DNA of 64,000 nucleotides from Glandiceps talaboti. Lineage: Eukaryota > Hemichordata > Enteropneusta > Spengelidae. The notes under the pieces are model-generated. The model was not told the DNA's origin. It made no database searches and saw only the letters and a list, made by a program, of their open reading frames with translations. The position numbers and the translations under genes were made by a program. The first letter of the stretch is position 1. Each line of letters starts with the position of its first letter. The stretch is taken from assembly GCF_964340395.1 (NCBI RefSeq), contig NC_135549.1, positions 34,453,832 to 34,517,831 on the forward strand, given 5' to 3'. Shown one piece after another: positions 25,965 through 37,600 of the stretch.

Positions 25965-28900
25965 TCCTTATTCATCTCCTTATTCGGTTTTTCCTGTCTC
26001 CTTATTGGGTTTTCTGTCTCCTTATTGGATTTCCTGTCTCCTTATTGGGTTTTCTGTCTCCTTATTGGATTTCCTGTCTCCTTATTGGATTTCCTGTCTC
26101 CTTATTCGGTTTCCTGTCTCCTTATTGGATTTCCTGTCTCCTTATTGGGTTTTCTGTCTCCTTATTGGATTTCCTGTCTCCTTATTGGGTTTTCTGTCTC
26201 CTTATTGGGTTTCCTGTCTCCTTATTCGCTACCTGTCTCCTTATAGGGTTTTCTGTCTCCTTATTGGGTTTTCTGTCTCCTTATTGGATTTCCTGTCTCC
26301 TTATTCGGTTTTCTGTCTCCTTATTTGGTTTCCTGTCTCCTTATTGGGTTTCCTGTCTCCTTATTGGATTTCCTGTCTCCTTATTGGGTTTTCTGTCTCC
26401 TTATTGGGTTTTCTGTCTCCTTATTGGGTTTCCTGTCTCCTTATTGGGTTTTCTGTCTCCTTATTGGGTTTTCTGTCTCCTTATTGGGTTTCCTGTCTCC
26501 TTATTGGGTTTTCTGTCTCCTTATTGGGTTTTCTGTCTCCTTATTGGATTTCCTGTCTCCTTATTCGGTTTTCTGTCTCCTTATTGGGTTTCCTGTCTCC
26601 TTATTGGGTTTCCTGTCTCCTTATTGGATTTCCTGTCTCCTTATTGGGTTTTCTGTCTCCTTATAGGATATCCTGTCTCCTTATTCGGTTTTCTGTCTCC
26701 TTATTGGGTTTCCTGTCTCCTTATTCGCTACCTGTCTCCTTATAGGGTTTCCTGTCTCCTTATTGGGTTTTCTGTCTCCTTATTGGGTTTTCTGTCTCCT
26801 TATTGGATTTCCTGTCTCCTTATTGGATTTCCTGTCTCCTTATTGGATTTCCTGTCTCCTTATTGGGTTTCCTGTCTCCTTATTCGCTACCTGTCTCCTT
26901 ATTGGGTTTCCTGTCTCCTTATTCGCTACCTGTCTCCTTATTGGATTTCCTGTCTCCTTATTCGCTACCTGTCTCCTTATTCGCTACCTGTCTCCTTATT
27001 CACTACCTGTCCTTATTGGGTTTCCTGTCTCATTATTCGCTACCTGTCTCCTTATTGGATTTCCTGTCTCCTTATTGGGTTTCCTGTCTCCTTATTCGCT
27101 ACCTGTCTCCTTATTGGATTTCCTGTCTCCTTATTCGCCACCTGTCTCCTTATTCGCTACTTGTCTCCTTATTGAGTTTCCTGTCTCTTTATTCGCTACC
27201 TGTCTCCTTATTGGGTTTCCTGTCTCCTTATTCGCTACCTGTCTCCTTATTGGATTTCCTGTCTCCATATTCGCTACCTGTCTCCTTATTCGCTACCTGT
27301 CTCCTTATTCACTACCTGTCTCCGTATTGGGTTTCCTGTCTCCTTATTCGCTACCTGTCTCCTTATTGGATTTCCTGTCTCCTTATTGGGTTTCCTGTCT
27401 CCTTATTCGCTACCTATCTCCTTATTGGATTTCCTGTCTCCTTATTCGCTACCTGTCTCCTTATTCGCTACCTGTCTCCTTATTGGGTTTCCTGTCTTCT
27501 TATTCGCTATTTGTCTCCTTATTGGGTTTCCTGTCTCCTTATTCGCTACCTGTCTCCTTATTGGATTTCCTGTCTCCTTATTCGCTACCTGTCTCCTTAT
27601 TCGCTACCTGTCTCCTTATTGGATTTCCTGTCTCCTTACTCGCTACCTGTCTCCTTATTGGATTTCCTGTCTCCTTATTCGCTACCTGTCTCCTTATTCG
27701 CTCCTTATTGGATTTCCTGTCTCCTTATTCGCCACCTGTCTCCTTATTGGATTTCCTGTCTCCTTATTCGCTACCTGTCTCCTTATTGGATTTCCTGTCT
27801 CCTTATTCGCTACCTGTCTCCTTATTTGCTACCTGTCTCCTTATTCGCTACCTGTCTCCTTATTGGATTTCCTGTCTCCTTATTCGCTACCTGTCTCCTT
27901 ATTGGGTTTCCTGTCTCCTTATTCGCTACCTGTCTCCTTATTTGCTACCTGTTTCCTTATTCGCTACCTGTCTCCTTATTGGATTTCCTGTCTCCTTATT
28001 CGCTACCTGTTTCCTTATTCGCTACCTGTCTCCTTATTGGATTTCCTGTCTCCTTATTCGCTACCTGTCTCCTTATTCGCTACCTGTCTCCTTATTCGCT
28101 ACCTGTCTCCTTATTGGGTTTCCTGTCTCCTTATTCGCTACCTGTCTCCTTATTGGGTTTCCTGTCTCCTTATTCGCTACCTGTCTCCTTATTGGGTTTC
28201 CTGTCTCCTTATTCGCTACCTGTCTCCTTATTGGATTTCCTGTCTCCTTATTCGCTACCTTTCTCCTTATTGTGTTTCCTGTCTCCTTATTCGCTACCTG
28301 TCTCCTTATTCGCTACCTGTCTCCTTATTCGCTACCTGTCTCCTTATTGGATTTCCTGTCTCCTTATTCGCTACCTGTCTCCTTATTCGCTACCTGTCTC
28401 CTTATTCGCTACCTGTCTCCTTATTGGATTTCCTGTCTCCTTATTCGCTACCTGTCTCCTTATTCGCTACCTGTCTCCTTATTGGATTTCCTGTCTCCTT
28501 ATTCGCTACCTGTCTCCTTATTCGCTACCTGTCTCCTTATTGGGTTTCCTGTCTCCTTATTCGCTACCTGTCTCCTTATTCGCTACCTGTCTCCTTATTT
28601 GATTTCCTGTCTCCTTATTCGCTACCTGTCTCCTTATTGGATTTCCTGTCTCCTTATTCGCTACCTGTCTCTTTATTGGATTTCCTGTCTCCTTATTGGA
28701 TTTCCTGTCTCCTTATTCGCTACCTGTCTCCTTATTGGATTTCCTGTCTCCTTATTCGCTACCTGTCTCCTTATTCGCTACCTGTCTCCTTATTGGGTTT
28801 CCTGTCTCCTTATTCGCTACCTGTCTCCTTATTGGATTTCCTGTCTCCTTATTCGCTACCTGTCTCCTTATTGGGTTTCCTGTCACCTTATTCGCTACCT

Positions 28901-29058
28901 GTCTCCTTATTGGATTTCCTGTCTCCTTATTGGGTTTCCTGTCTCCTTATTCGCCACCTGTCTCCTTATTCTCTACCTGTGTCCTTATTGGATTTTCTGT
29001 CTCCTTATTCGCTACCTGTCTCCTTATTGGATTTCCTGTCTCCTTTTTCATTTCCTTA
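25965..29058. repeat. 19/20-bp minisatellite (CCTGTCTCCTTATT core), ~158 copies
   Basis: Two unit types share CCTGTCTCCTTATT. One is 20 bp with G(G/A)(G/A)TTT, the other 19 bp with CGCTA. The first 750 bp (to about 26720) are almost entirely 20-mers. After that 19-mers appear and become frequent, often in mixed 39-bp pairs. All forward frames are open for hundreds of codons because the unit has no stops. This is not evidence of a protein, and no upstream signal or splice context supports one. Confidence 0.97.
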
Positions 29059-29585
29059 TTCGATTTCATAGGAAACTACATATTTTATATTATATATAGG
29101 AGACATCATATGAAAACAGTGACCACTTTATTACATCGCTAAAACAAAACTGCATAGTGAAGAACTGAACCACTTCTACATGTCACCAAAATGAAAACTA
29201 AAAAAACAGCGGAGCTATTCTGACCGATAGGTCGCTTGTTTTAATAAAATGGTGACTATGGTATAAAAGTATGGGAAGCCGTTCAGGCCAAAAGTGTTTT
29301 TTTTTTTTTTTTTAGCTGTAGTATTATATATTTTCCGTACTTACAAACTAATTTTAACAGTTTATGTACTTTTATTCCATGTTCACATTATTTTAATTGA
29401 AATAAGTTTGCATTTATTTGAGAATATTGTTTTATTTTTCGTCAAACCAGAATTTGTTTAAGGATTATATATAATTGAAAGTCAAAATATATTTTTTGTT
29501 CAAGTTTTTTATTTTATTTTTTTTAAATTTTAAATTTTTTTTTTTCAACTTTTTTTTTTTCCCTTCTCAACTTTTTTTTTTTAAT
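29059..29585. other. AT-rich spacer with poly-T tracts
   Basis: AT-rich sequence with T runs at 29297-29313 and about 29505-29582, between two minisatellites. No gene. Confidence 0.6.
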
Positions 29586-30263
29586 TGACACTGACTTGTA
29601 GCACACATGTATAAGACCCACTGACTTGTAGCACACATGTATAAGACCCACTGACTTGTAGCACACATGTATAAGACCCACTGACTTGTAGCACATATGT
29701 ATAAGACCCACTGACTTATAGCACACATGTATAAGACCCACTGACTTGTAGCACACATGTATAAGACCCACTGACTTGTAGCACACATGTATAAGACTCA
29801 CTGACTTACAGCACATATGTATAAGACCCACTGACTTATAGCACATATGTATAAGACCCACTGACTTATAGCACACATGTATAAGACCCACTGACTTGTA
29901 GCACACATGTATAAGACCCACTGACTTATAGCACACATGTATAAGACCCACTGACTTATAGCACACATGTATAAGACCCACTGACTTATAGCACATATGT
30001 ATAAGACCCACTGACTTATAGCACACATGTATAAGACCCACTGACTTGTATCACACATGTATAAGACCCACTGACTTATAGCACACATGTATAAGACCCA
30101 CTGACTTATAGCACACATGTATAAGACCCACTGACTTATAGCACACATGTATAAGACCCACTGACTTATAGCACACATGTATAAGACCCACTGACTTACA
30201 GCACATATGTATAAGACCCACTGACTTGTAGCACACGTGTATAAGACCCACTGACTTGTAGCA
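29586..30263. repeat. 30-bp minisatellite, ~22.5 copies
   Basis: The unit contains CACTGACTT(G/A)TAGCACACA, TGTATAAGACC with strict 30-bp spacing. Two variable sites (TTGTAG/TTATAG and CACATGT/CATATGT) account for most differences. Confidence 0.97.
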
Positions 30264-30612
30264 TTCACCTTATTGTTCATTTTGTAGCTTATTTTACAAT
30301 CGTTGTTGCCTCCATCACTAAAATTTGCTGGTCCGAAGAATGGCAATAACTGTTCCACCAGAAAAGTGGCTTATACGGTAAAGATGAAAGTGTCTTTCTA
30401 AAGTGGTTTTCAATTTAACTTGAAAGCTAGCAGTAAAATGACGTATTTCATCGGATATACACTCAGACCGTGTATTTTTTACAAAACTCTTTCTAGTAAA
30501 TTGACCAATTACAGGCAGTAAAGGCCAGAGGGTGTGCGCGGACTATTTTGCCCCCCAGTTCTAGCAGTGCTAATATAATGTTGGGCATCACTCTTCTCAC
30601 ATTACGCTGCAG

Positions 30613-30733
30613 GCCAAACGCCTATCTAGACAAAGCCAACTTGAAAATAAAAGTTTATCACCCAGTTACACATACGAAGATATTGGAAGACACCCCTTAT
30701 AAGCAAGCAATATTCAAATTGTACTTAGTGCAG
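30613..30733 (+). CDS. Candidate internal exon (plus strand)
   Basis: The segment is bounded by CTTCTCACATTACGCTGCAG on the left (pyrimidine-rich acceptor) and CAG|GTACGC on the right (donor). Only one frame is open across the 121 bp. It reads PNAYLDKANLKIKVYHPVTH and continues to FKLYLVQ, with phase 2 acceptor and phase 0 donor. I do not recognise the protein. No partner exon is identified. It would lie on the opposite strand to the putative NLR gene, inside its largest intron. Splice-like boundaries of this quality can occur by chance. Confidence 0.3.
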
Positions 30734-31275
30734 GTACGCAAATGACGTGTCAGTGTTTTACAGCGCAACGTACTCTATGATGTCTTCTATCTCGTCAATT
30801 ACTACATCTCACTGTACCACGCTTCATGGTACATATATTCATACAACTTATGATAGACGAGTGTCTGGAGATATCATAAAGATGTGGTCGTTCACGTAAA
30901 TTGTAATTTTTGAAAATGATTTACTGTGAACAGTTTATCACTTAAATTGTTATCATACATCTGATAGATGAGTGTCTCGAGGTGTTACTGGACAAAAATA
31001 AGGTTGTTATAGTATAGACACTACGTAAGTTTTATATAAAATATTGTAAAATGAAGTTTTTATCGATTTTTTTCCCGCTTCCTACTTTTCCAAAGTATAT
31101 ATATTTACATAAAAATCGCTATCAATCAAAAGAAACGTGAAGGAACCTTCCCAAGACAGTGATAATCTTTTAGTTTCTAAGGCTATAAGCAAAACAAGGA
31201 TGTTTTCCGTGATATATATTTTTTAACAAGTAACGGGGGATTTTTTTTTTCATTTCTCCTTATTGTCGACATCTT
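30734..31275. other. No gene seen
   Basis: AT-rich sequence. The phrase ATAGA(C/T)GAGTGTCT(G/C)GAG.T.T occurs twice (about 30852 and 30963). No coding signal. Confidence 0.5.
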
Positions 31276-31287
31276 TATATTGTTGTA

Positions 31288-31830
31288 TGCACAGTGAGAT
31301 ACAAATGTGACGATGTTACTCCGATTCTGCATGATTTACACTGGCTCCCTGTTCAGCAGCGAATTGAATTCAAAATTGTAGGTATTACTTTTAAAGTTAT
31401 AAATGGAATTGCACCATCTGATTTAAGTGAATTGCTGAAAAGACGAGCCACTGGTCGTACCCTTCGTTCTCAGTTCAATGGTAACATTAATTTACTCCAA
31501 CCTATTGGCAACACTATGTATTATGGAAATCGAGCTTTGCCGATCCGAGCCGCGTCTCCTTTCAACAGTTTTAAAAGCAGTTTGAAACTTACATTTTTAC
31601 GTCGTTTTATTACTAGTCATTTTGTATATTTTGCCTTTTTGCACGTGAATCTTTTACTAGTATGTTTCTAATATCGAGACATTTCAACAGTTTTATTTTC
31701 AGATAGTGTATTTTTTGTTTTATGTCTGTTTGTTCGTTTTTTGCTCCAATCAGTTGTACAGCGCATTGTGATTATTTTTAATGTAATGCGCTTTATAAGA
31801 ATTAAAGATTATGATTACGATTATATGTGA
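31288..31830 (+). pseudogene. CR1/Jockey-like LINE 3' end
   Basis: The frame 31294-31671 reads DDVTPILHDLHWLPVQQRIE, then FKIVGITFKVINGIAPSDLSEL and LRSQFNG, with YGNRALPIRAASPFNSFKSS. This is the conserved region following the RT of CR1/Jockey-type elements (hITPiLkxLHWLPVxxRIxFK, aPxYLxELL, LRS, YGxRAF). The element ends in a CAGCGCATTGTG...ATGCGCTTTATAAGAATTAA tail with ATTA-like repeats, typical for the group. 5'-truncated and without catalytic RT motifs. Confidence 0.85.
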
Positions 31831-32050
31831 TGTTCGTCTATTCCCTATAATAATTTGACAAATAAGTAGTCGGGTTCGTAAATGTTTTATGCCAGGTTAA
31901 AAATGAAAATCTTGTCAGCGTACCACGTACGATTATTGAACATAAATAGACCAAATTTCTACATTTGATGTAGAGTCCTACTGGCCACCGTGAATCGTTC
32001 TCAGATGTTATCATGTTTATAGATACAAAACTATTGCATAAACGTCTCCC
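31831..32050. other. Short spacer / start of the putative intron after the CARD exon
   Basis: No gene. The minus-strand frame continues past the donor at 32056 only nine codons to a stop at 32031-32033. Confidence 0.5.
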
Positions 32051-32056
32051 ACTTAC
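32051..32056 (-). promoter_or_regulatory. 5' splice site (donor) of the CARD exon
   Basis: Minus strand reads CTATAG|GTAAGTG, a full match to the metazoan donor consensus. It leaves one base of a codon (phase 1). Confidence 0.7.
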
Positions 32057-34105
32057 CTATAGGGGAGTATATTTTATATCCCTGGTAGTAAGATGAGCGT
32101 GTCCTGGTTGGTGGAGGGGTGACAGCCAGACGTTGTCTAATTGTTACTGGCTCTCGTTTTGGTGGAGGCGGTGTTTGTGCTTGCCGTCTGTCAGCAGCTC
32201 TGCGTGTTGGCGATCGACCCCTCCTCCTGACCAGTGGTGTAAATGTTGCCAATCTGTTCGCCTCGAATGATTTGACCCTTTGAGGTGAAGATGTATCCAT
32301 CACTTCAGGCGACTGTCTTAGGCCGCATGATTTGATAACGCTCACTCCCATTTTCGGTGTTCCCCTTTCACGCACGGTGTGTGCTCCCTCCGGGCAAGGA
32401 ATCGTCAATGCTCGGGCCTGCAAGCTCTCGTTTGATGTACTAGGTAAGGCTAGAGGGAAAGTGTTCGGCGTGAGAGTTAATCCTACATTATTTCTCGATA
32501 TATCATGGTATTCTGGTTTTGGTACACCTCGTGATGAAGTACCCAAAGAGTGTTCAACAACAAAGTCATTGGATAGTAGAAGACTGTGCGTATTTTGAAA
32601 TTCCTGTTGCGGGTCTATTCGATGTACCTGGGGAAGGGATTGCGACATTCTTGTGGGTGAAATTGTATCCACTGGTAAACTTGGTGTAGTTGAGATGTCA
32701 TAAGCACACATATTTGCTACGTCGTTGTACGATTGACATTTTTCAGTTGTAGCTTGAGGATAGTTAGTCGTTTGCTCTGAAATGGTGGCGTTATATCTTG
32801 TGGTATAGACGTAATCCGGTGGCAAGTTCATAGTGTCTACATTTGGCCTTGGCAGTGATGTTGTTGGCGTGTCCACACCTTGTGGGTTGGCAGCTTCCAT
32901 CGCGTTGGACCAAATCGACGGAGGCGCCGGAGAAATTTCCAAAGCAGGGGAATCCTGTTCGTGCCATTCGCTCGATGATATCGTTGGGTGTCGTGAGTCA
33001 TTTGTTGGGTGACTCGAAGCTTGGATTTTACGAGTTTGTGTTGGTCCAACTTTACCTGACCGTGAAAACACAGAATAAACAGGTAAACATTCCAACATCC
33101 GTGTGGTCTCAGATTCCCCATATCCCTCACATGTAACTGAGTGTTTGGAGAGACTTTCTCTTCGTTGACGAGACTGTCCCACTTCCAAACCTTGTTGGAC
33201 GACCCTGTCGTGTTTTGGCGGTGATTCCGACATACTGCAAGATGGCAGTTTGTGGACAACGTACCGGTATGGAGGGGGAGGTGGTCTAACACTGTGTAGT
33301 GGCGGTGTGCTTGAATCATTGGCTTGAGGAGCTTGGTACTGAGCGTGTGAAGCTGACGACTGAAATGACTGAGAAGTTAACGCTCTAGCACTATCGAATA
33401 TTCCTCCACTTTGTTGTGGTTCCGTCTCACCGAATTTGGTCATAGTTGACGATACCGTGTCACGTGACGTCACTCGTACATCTTCACTGGAGTGAAGAAT
33501 GTGTATGAATTGCTCACCCGAAAATGTCGACTCTGGGCGATTTGTCTTTACCCTTGTCGTTGACATGTAAGGTGGTAATATTTCAATGTCTTTTTCATCT
33601 ATTAATTCTCTATCACTGCTAAAACGTCCGCACATTGTTTGTGACCCGCTTAACTTTTCTTGAGGCGATTTGGCCATATGCAACATTGTTGTTGAGGTGC
33701 TGTCAAGCAAGACCTCCTGACCCGCGATGTCGCTGGTAGTCTCTAGGGACGGCTGAGAACTAAGTGGTTCTTTTGACACTGTTTGGGACGGTGGTGTTAC
33801 AGACAATCTTTGAAATTGTTCCTGAACTTCCAACATTGCAGCAATATCAGGGTGGTGTTGCTTTATGGCAGTTAGAAATTTCTGATAGGCATTCTCGTCC
33901 TTGACAGCCAGTACATCAATTAACCGTACAATTTGCTTGTTTTGTGACATGCCAGGCTGGTATATATGATAGTAATTCTCCAGCGTTATAGCGCCCTCTT
34001 CGACCAAATCCTTAAGAATCGGCCCGTTCAAATCCAACTTCTCGAGAAGAAAGTTTTTGTTTCTGTATAACATGAATGCATGGATATTGGTTGGTGCCTC
34101 CCTCC
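32057..34105 (-). CDS. CARD-containing protein exon with long Pro/Ser/Thr-rich linker
   Basis: The frame is open with Met at 34073. The N-terminus is a CARD: YRNKNFLLEKLDL (helix 1), GPILKDLVEEGAITLENYYHI (helices 2-3), KQIVRLIDVLAVKDENAYQKF (helices 4-5), LTAIKQHHPDIAAMLE (helix 6). After about residue 85 the chain is disordered-type and rich in P, S, T and Q, with SRPPPPPYRY- and TPPPPKRE-like stretches. The exon is bounded by TTTCATTCCAG (acceptor, first base 34105) and CCTATAG|GTAAGT (donor after 32057). An in-frame stop upstream of the acceptor and a stop nine codons after the donor agree with these limits. It is 2049 bp with phase 1 at both ends (symmetric). CARDs mediate homotypic assembly in inflammatory and apoptotic signalling. 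The donor phase fits the NACHT-LRR acceptor at 12510, so both may belong to one NLR. A stand-alone CARD adaptor is the alternative. Confidence 0.85.
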
Positions 34106-34122
34106 CTGGAATGAAATATCAT
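34106..34122 (-). promoter_or_regulatory. 3' splice site (acceptor) of the CARD exon
   Basis: Minus strand reads GATATTTCATTCCAG|GGAGG. The AG is at 34107-34106. An in-frame TGA lies just upstream, so the frame cannot extend further and the exon must begin here or at the Met at 34073. Confidence 0.55.
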
Positions 34123-34151
34123 TATGACGTAAAACTTTTAGAAAATAAAGA

Positions 34152-34153
34152 AA

Positions 34154-34238
<85 letters not shown>

Positions 34239-34304
34239 TTTCAAAGGAACTTTAATGCTTATTTGTCCTATGTACACAAAATACATCATCATCATCATCA
34301 TCAC
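34152..34304. repeat. (ATC)n microsatellites
   Basis: CAT/TCA trinucleotides run from 34153 to about 34238 with a CCA interruption, and a second short run lies at 34286-34303. Met/Asp/Ser homopolymer frames are spurious. Confidence 0.95.
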
Positions 34305-34640
34305 TGAATATTGTTTTATGCTATATGATCTAAGATGTATCATTTTTATTTTACAAGACGGCTAAAGCAAAAGAATAGAATGATCATGTTCTCGTTGGGG
34401 ACGATTGTAAATTAGCTAGCTGGGGGGGGGGCACACATACTAAAAAAAAATAAAGACACCACATGTTTCTGTTGGCCTGGCAGCCATGCTAAAAGTAAGA
34501 TAAGCTGAATGTCCATGCTTACATTAACCTATACGATACCAATACACTTTCAATCCAGAGTGAAACCAGTGTCAGAAACGTAACATTTAAATCTGGGACA
34601 ACACATTATTACTATTTTACAGAAAGCGTTTCATTTGATA
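34305..34640. other. No gene seen
   Basis: Short AT-rich spacer with poly-G (about 34422-34430) and poly-A runs before the large array. Confidence 0.5.
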
Positions 34641-34644
34641 TTAT

Positions 34645-37600
34645 ATTAGTACATTATATTAGTACATTATATTAGTACATTTGTCATGTTAGTACATTGA
34701 TATATTAGTACATTTGTCGTTATTATATTAGTACATTTCACAATATATTAGGACATTTAATATATTTGTACATTTGACGACATTAGATTAGTACATTTGA
34801 CATTATATTAGTACATTTGACATTAGATTAGTACATTTGACATTATATTAGTACATTTGACATTAGATTAGTACATTTGACAGTAGATTAGAACATCTTA
34901 CAGTAGATTAGTACATTACACTTTATATTAGTACATTTGACATTAGATTAGTACATTTGACATTATATTAGTACATTTGACAGTAGATTAGTACATCTTA
35001 CAGTAGATTAGTACATCTGACATTATATTAGTACATTTGACGACATTATATTAGTACATCTGACATTATATTAGTACATTTGACGACATTACATTAGTAC
35101 ATTTGACATTAGATTAGTACATTTGACGACATTAGATTAGTACATTTGACATTACATTAGTACATTTGACGACATTATATTAGTACATTTGACATTAGAT
35201 TAGTACATTTGACATTAGATTAGTACATTTGACGACATTACATTAGTACATTTGACGACATTACATTAGTACATTTGACATTAGATTAGTACATTTGACG
35301 ACATTAGATTAGTACATTTGACATTACATTAGTACATTTGACGACATTATATTAGTACATTTGACATTAGATTAGTACATTTGACGACATTACATTAGTA
35401 CATTTGACATTACATTAGTACATTTGACGACATTATATTAGTACATTTGACATTAGATTAGTACATTTGACATTACATTAGTACATTTGACGACATTACA
35501 TTAGTACATTTGACATTACATTAGTACATTTGACGACATTATATTAGTACATTTGACATTAGATTAGTACATTTGACGACATTAGATTAGCACATTTGAC
35601 ATTAGATTAGTACATTTGACTTTATATTAGTACATTTGACATTATATTAGTACATTTGACTTTATATTAGTACATCTGACATTATATTAGTACATTTGAC
35701 ATTATATTAGTACATTTGACGAAATTATATTTATACATTTTACGACATTACATTAGTACATTTGACATTAGATTAGTACATTTGACATTAGATTAGTACA
35801 TTTGACATTATATTAGTACATCTGACATTATATTTAATAGTACATTTGACATTATATTAGTACATCTGACATTATATTAGTACATTTGACATTATATTAG
35901 TACATCTAACATTATATTAGTACATTTGACAGTAGATTAGTACATTTGACTTTATATTAGTACATTTGACATTATATTTAATAGTACATTTGACATTATA
36001 TTAGTACATCTGACATTATATTAGTACATTTGACATTATATTAGTACATCTGACATTATATTAGTATATCTGACAGTAGATTAGTACATTTGACGACATT
36101 ACATTAGTACATCTGACATTATATTAGTACATTTGACATTATGTTAGTACATTTGACATTACATTAGTACATTCGACATTAGATTAGTACATTTGACTTT
36201 ATATTAGTACATTTGACGACATTAGATTAGTACATCTTACATTATATTAGTACAGTTGACATTATGTTAGTACATTTGACATTACATTAGTACATTTGAC
36301 ATTATATTAGTACATCTGACATTATATTAGTACATTTGACGACATTATATTAGTACATCTGACAGTAGATTAGTACATCTTACAGTAGATTAGTACATTT
36401 GACGACATTATATTAGTACATCTGACATTAGATTAGTACATTTGACATTATATTAGTACATCTGACAGTAGATTAGTACATTTGACATTATATTAGTACA
36501 TTTGACATTATATTAGTAAATTTGACATTATATTAGTACATCTGACATTAGATTAGTACATCTGACATTAGATTAGTACATTTGACATTATATTAGTACA
36601 TCTGACATTAGATTAGTACATTTGACATTAGATTTGTACATCTGACATTAGATTAGTACATCTGACACTATATTAGTACACTTGACATTATATTAGTACA
36701 TCTGACATTATATTAGTATATCTGACATTACATTAGTACATCTGACACTATATTAGTACATTTGACATTATATTAGTACATCTGACATTATATTAGTACA
36801 TTTGACATTAGATTAGTACATCTGACAGTAGATTAGTACATTTGACATTATACTAGTACATTTGACATTATATTAGTACATCTGACATTAGATTAGTACA
36901 TCTGACATTATATTGGTACATTTGACATTATATTAGTACATCTGACATTAGATTAGTACATTTGACATTATATTAGTACATTTGACATTAGATTAGTACA
37001 TCTGACATTATATTCGTACATTTGGCATTATATTAGTACATCTGACATTAGATTAGTACATCTGACAGTAGATTAGTACATCTGACATTAGATTAGTACA
37101 TCTGACATTATATTAGTACATTTGACATTAGATTAGTACATCTGACACTATATTAGTACATTTGACATTATATTAGTACATCTGACACTATATTAGTACA
37201 TTTGACATTAGATAAGTACATCTGACAGTAGATTAGTACATTTGACATTACATTAGTACATTTGACATTATATTAGTACATCTCACATTAGATTAGTACA
37301 TGTGACAGTAGATTAGTACATCTGACATTAGATTAGTACATTTGACATTAGATTAGTACATCTGACATTAGATTAGTACATCTGACACTATATTAGTACA
37401 TTTGACATTATATTAGTACATCTGACATTATATTAGTATATCTGACATTAGATTAGTACATCTGACACCATATTAGTACATTTGACATTATATTAGTACA
37501 TCTGACATTATATTAGTACATTTGACATTATATTAGTACATTTGACATTATATTAGTATTCTGACAGTAGATTAGTACATTTGACATTATATTAGTACAT

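Noticed and set aside
25841-29142. ORFs of 444-778 codons on the plus strand (CLLIGFPVS-type repeats)
   Set aside because: They coincide exactly with the 19/20-bp array. All forward frames are open because the unit has no stop, and there is no start context, splice context or non-repeat domain.
32332-33319. Overlapping ORFs (both strands) inside the CARD exon
   Set aside because: Shadows of the CARD/linker frame, without recognisable domains.
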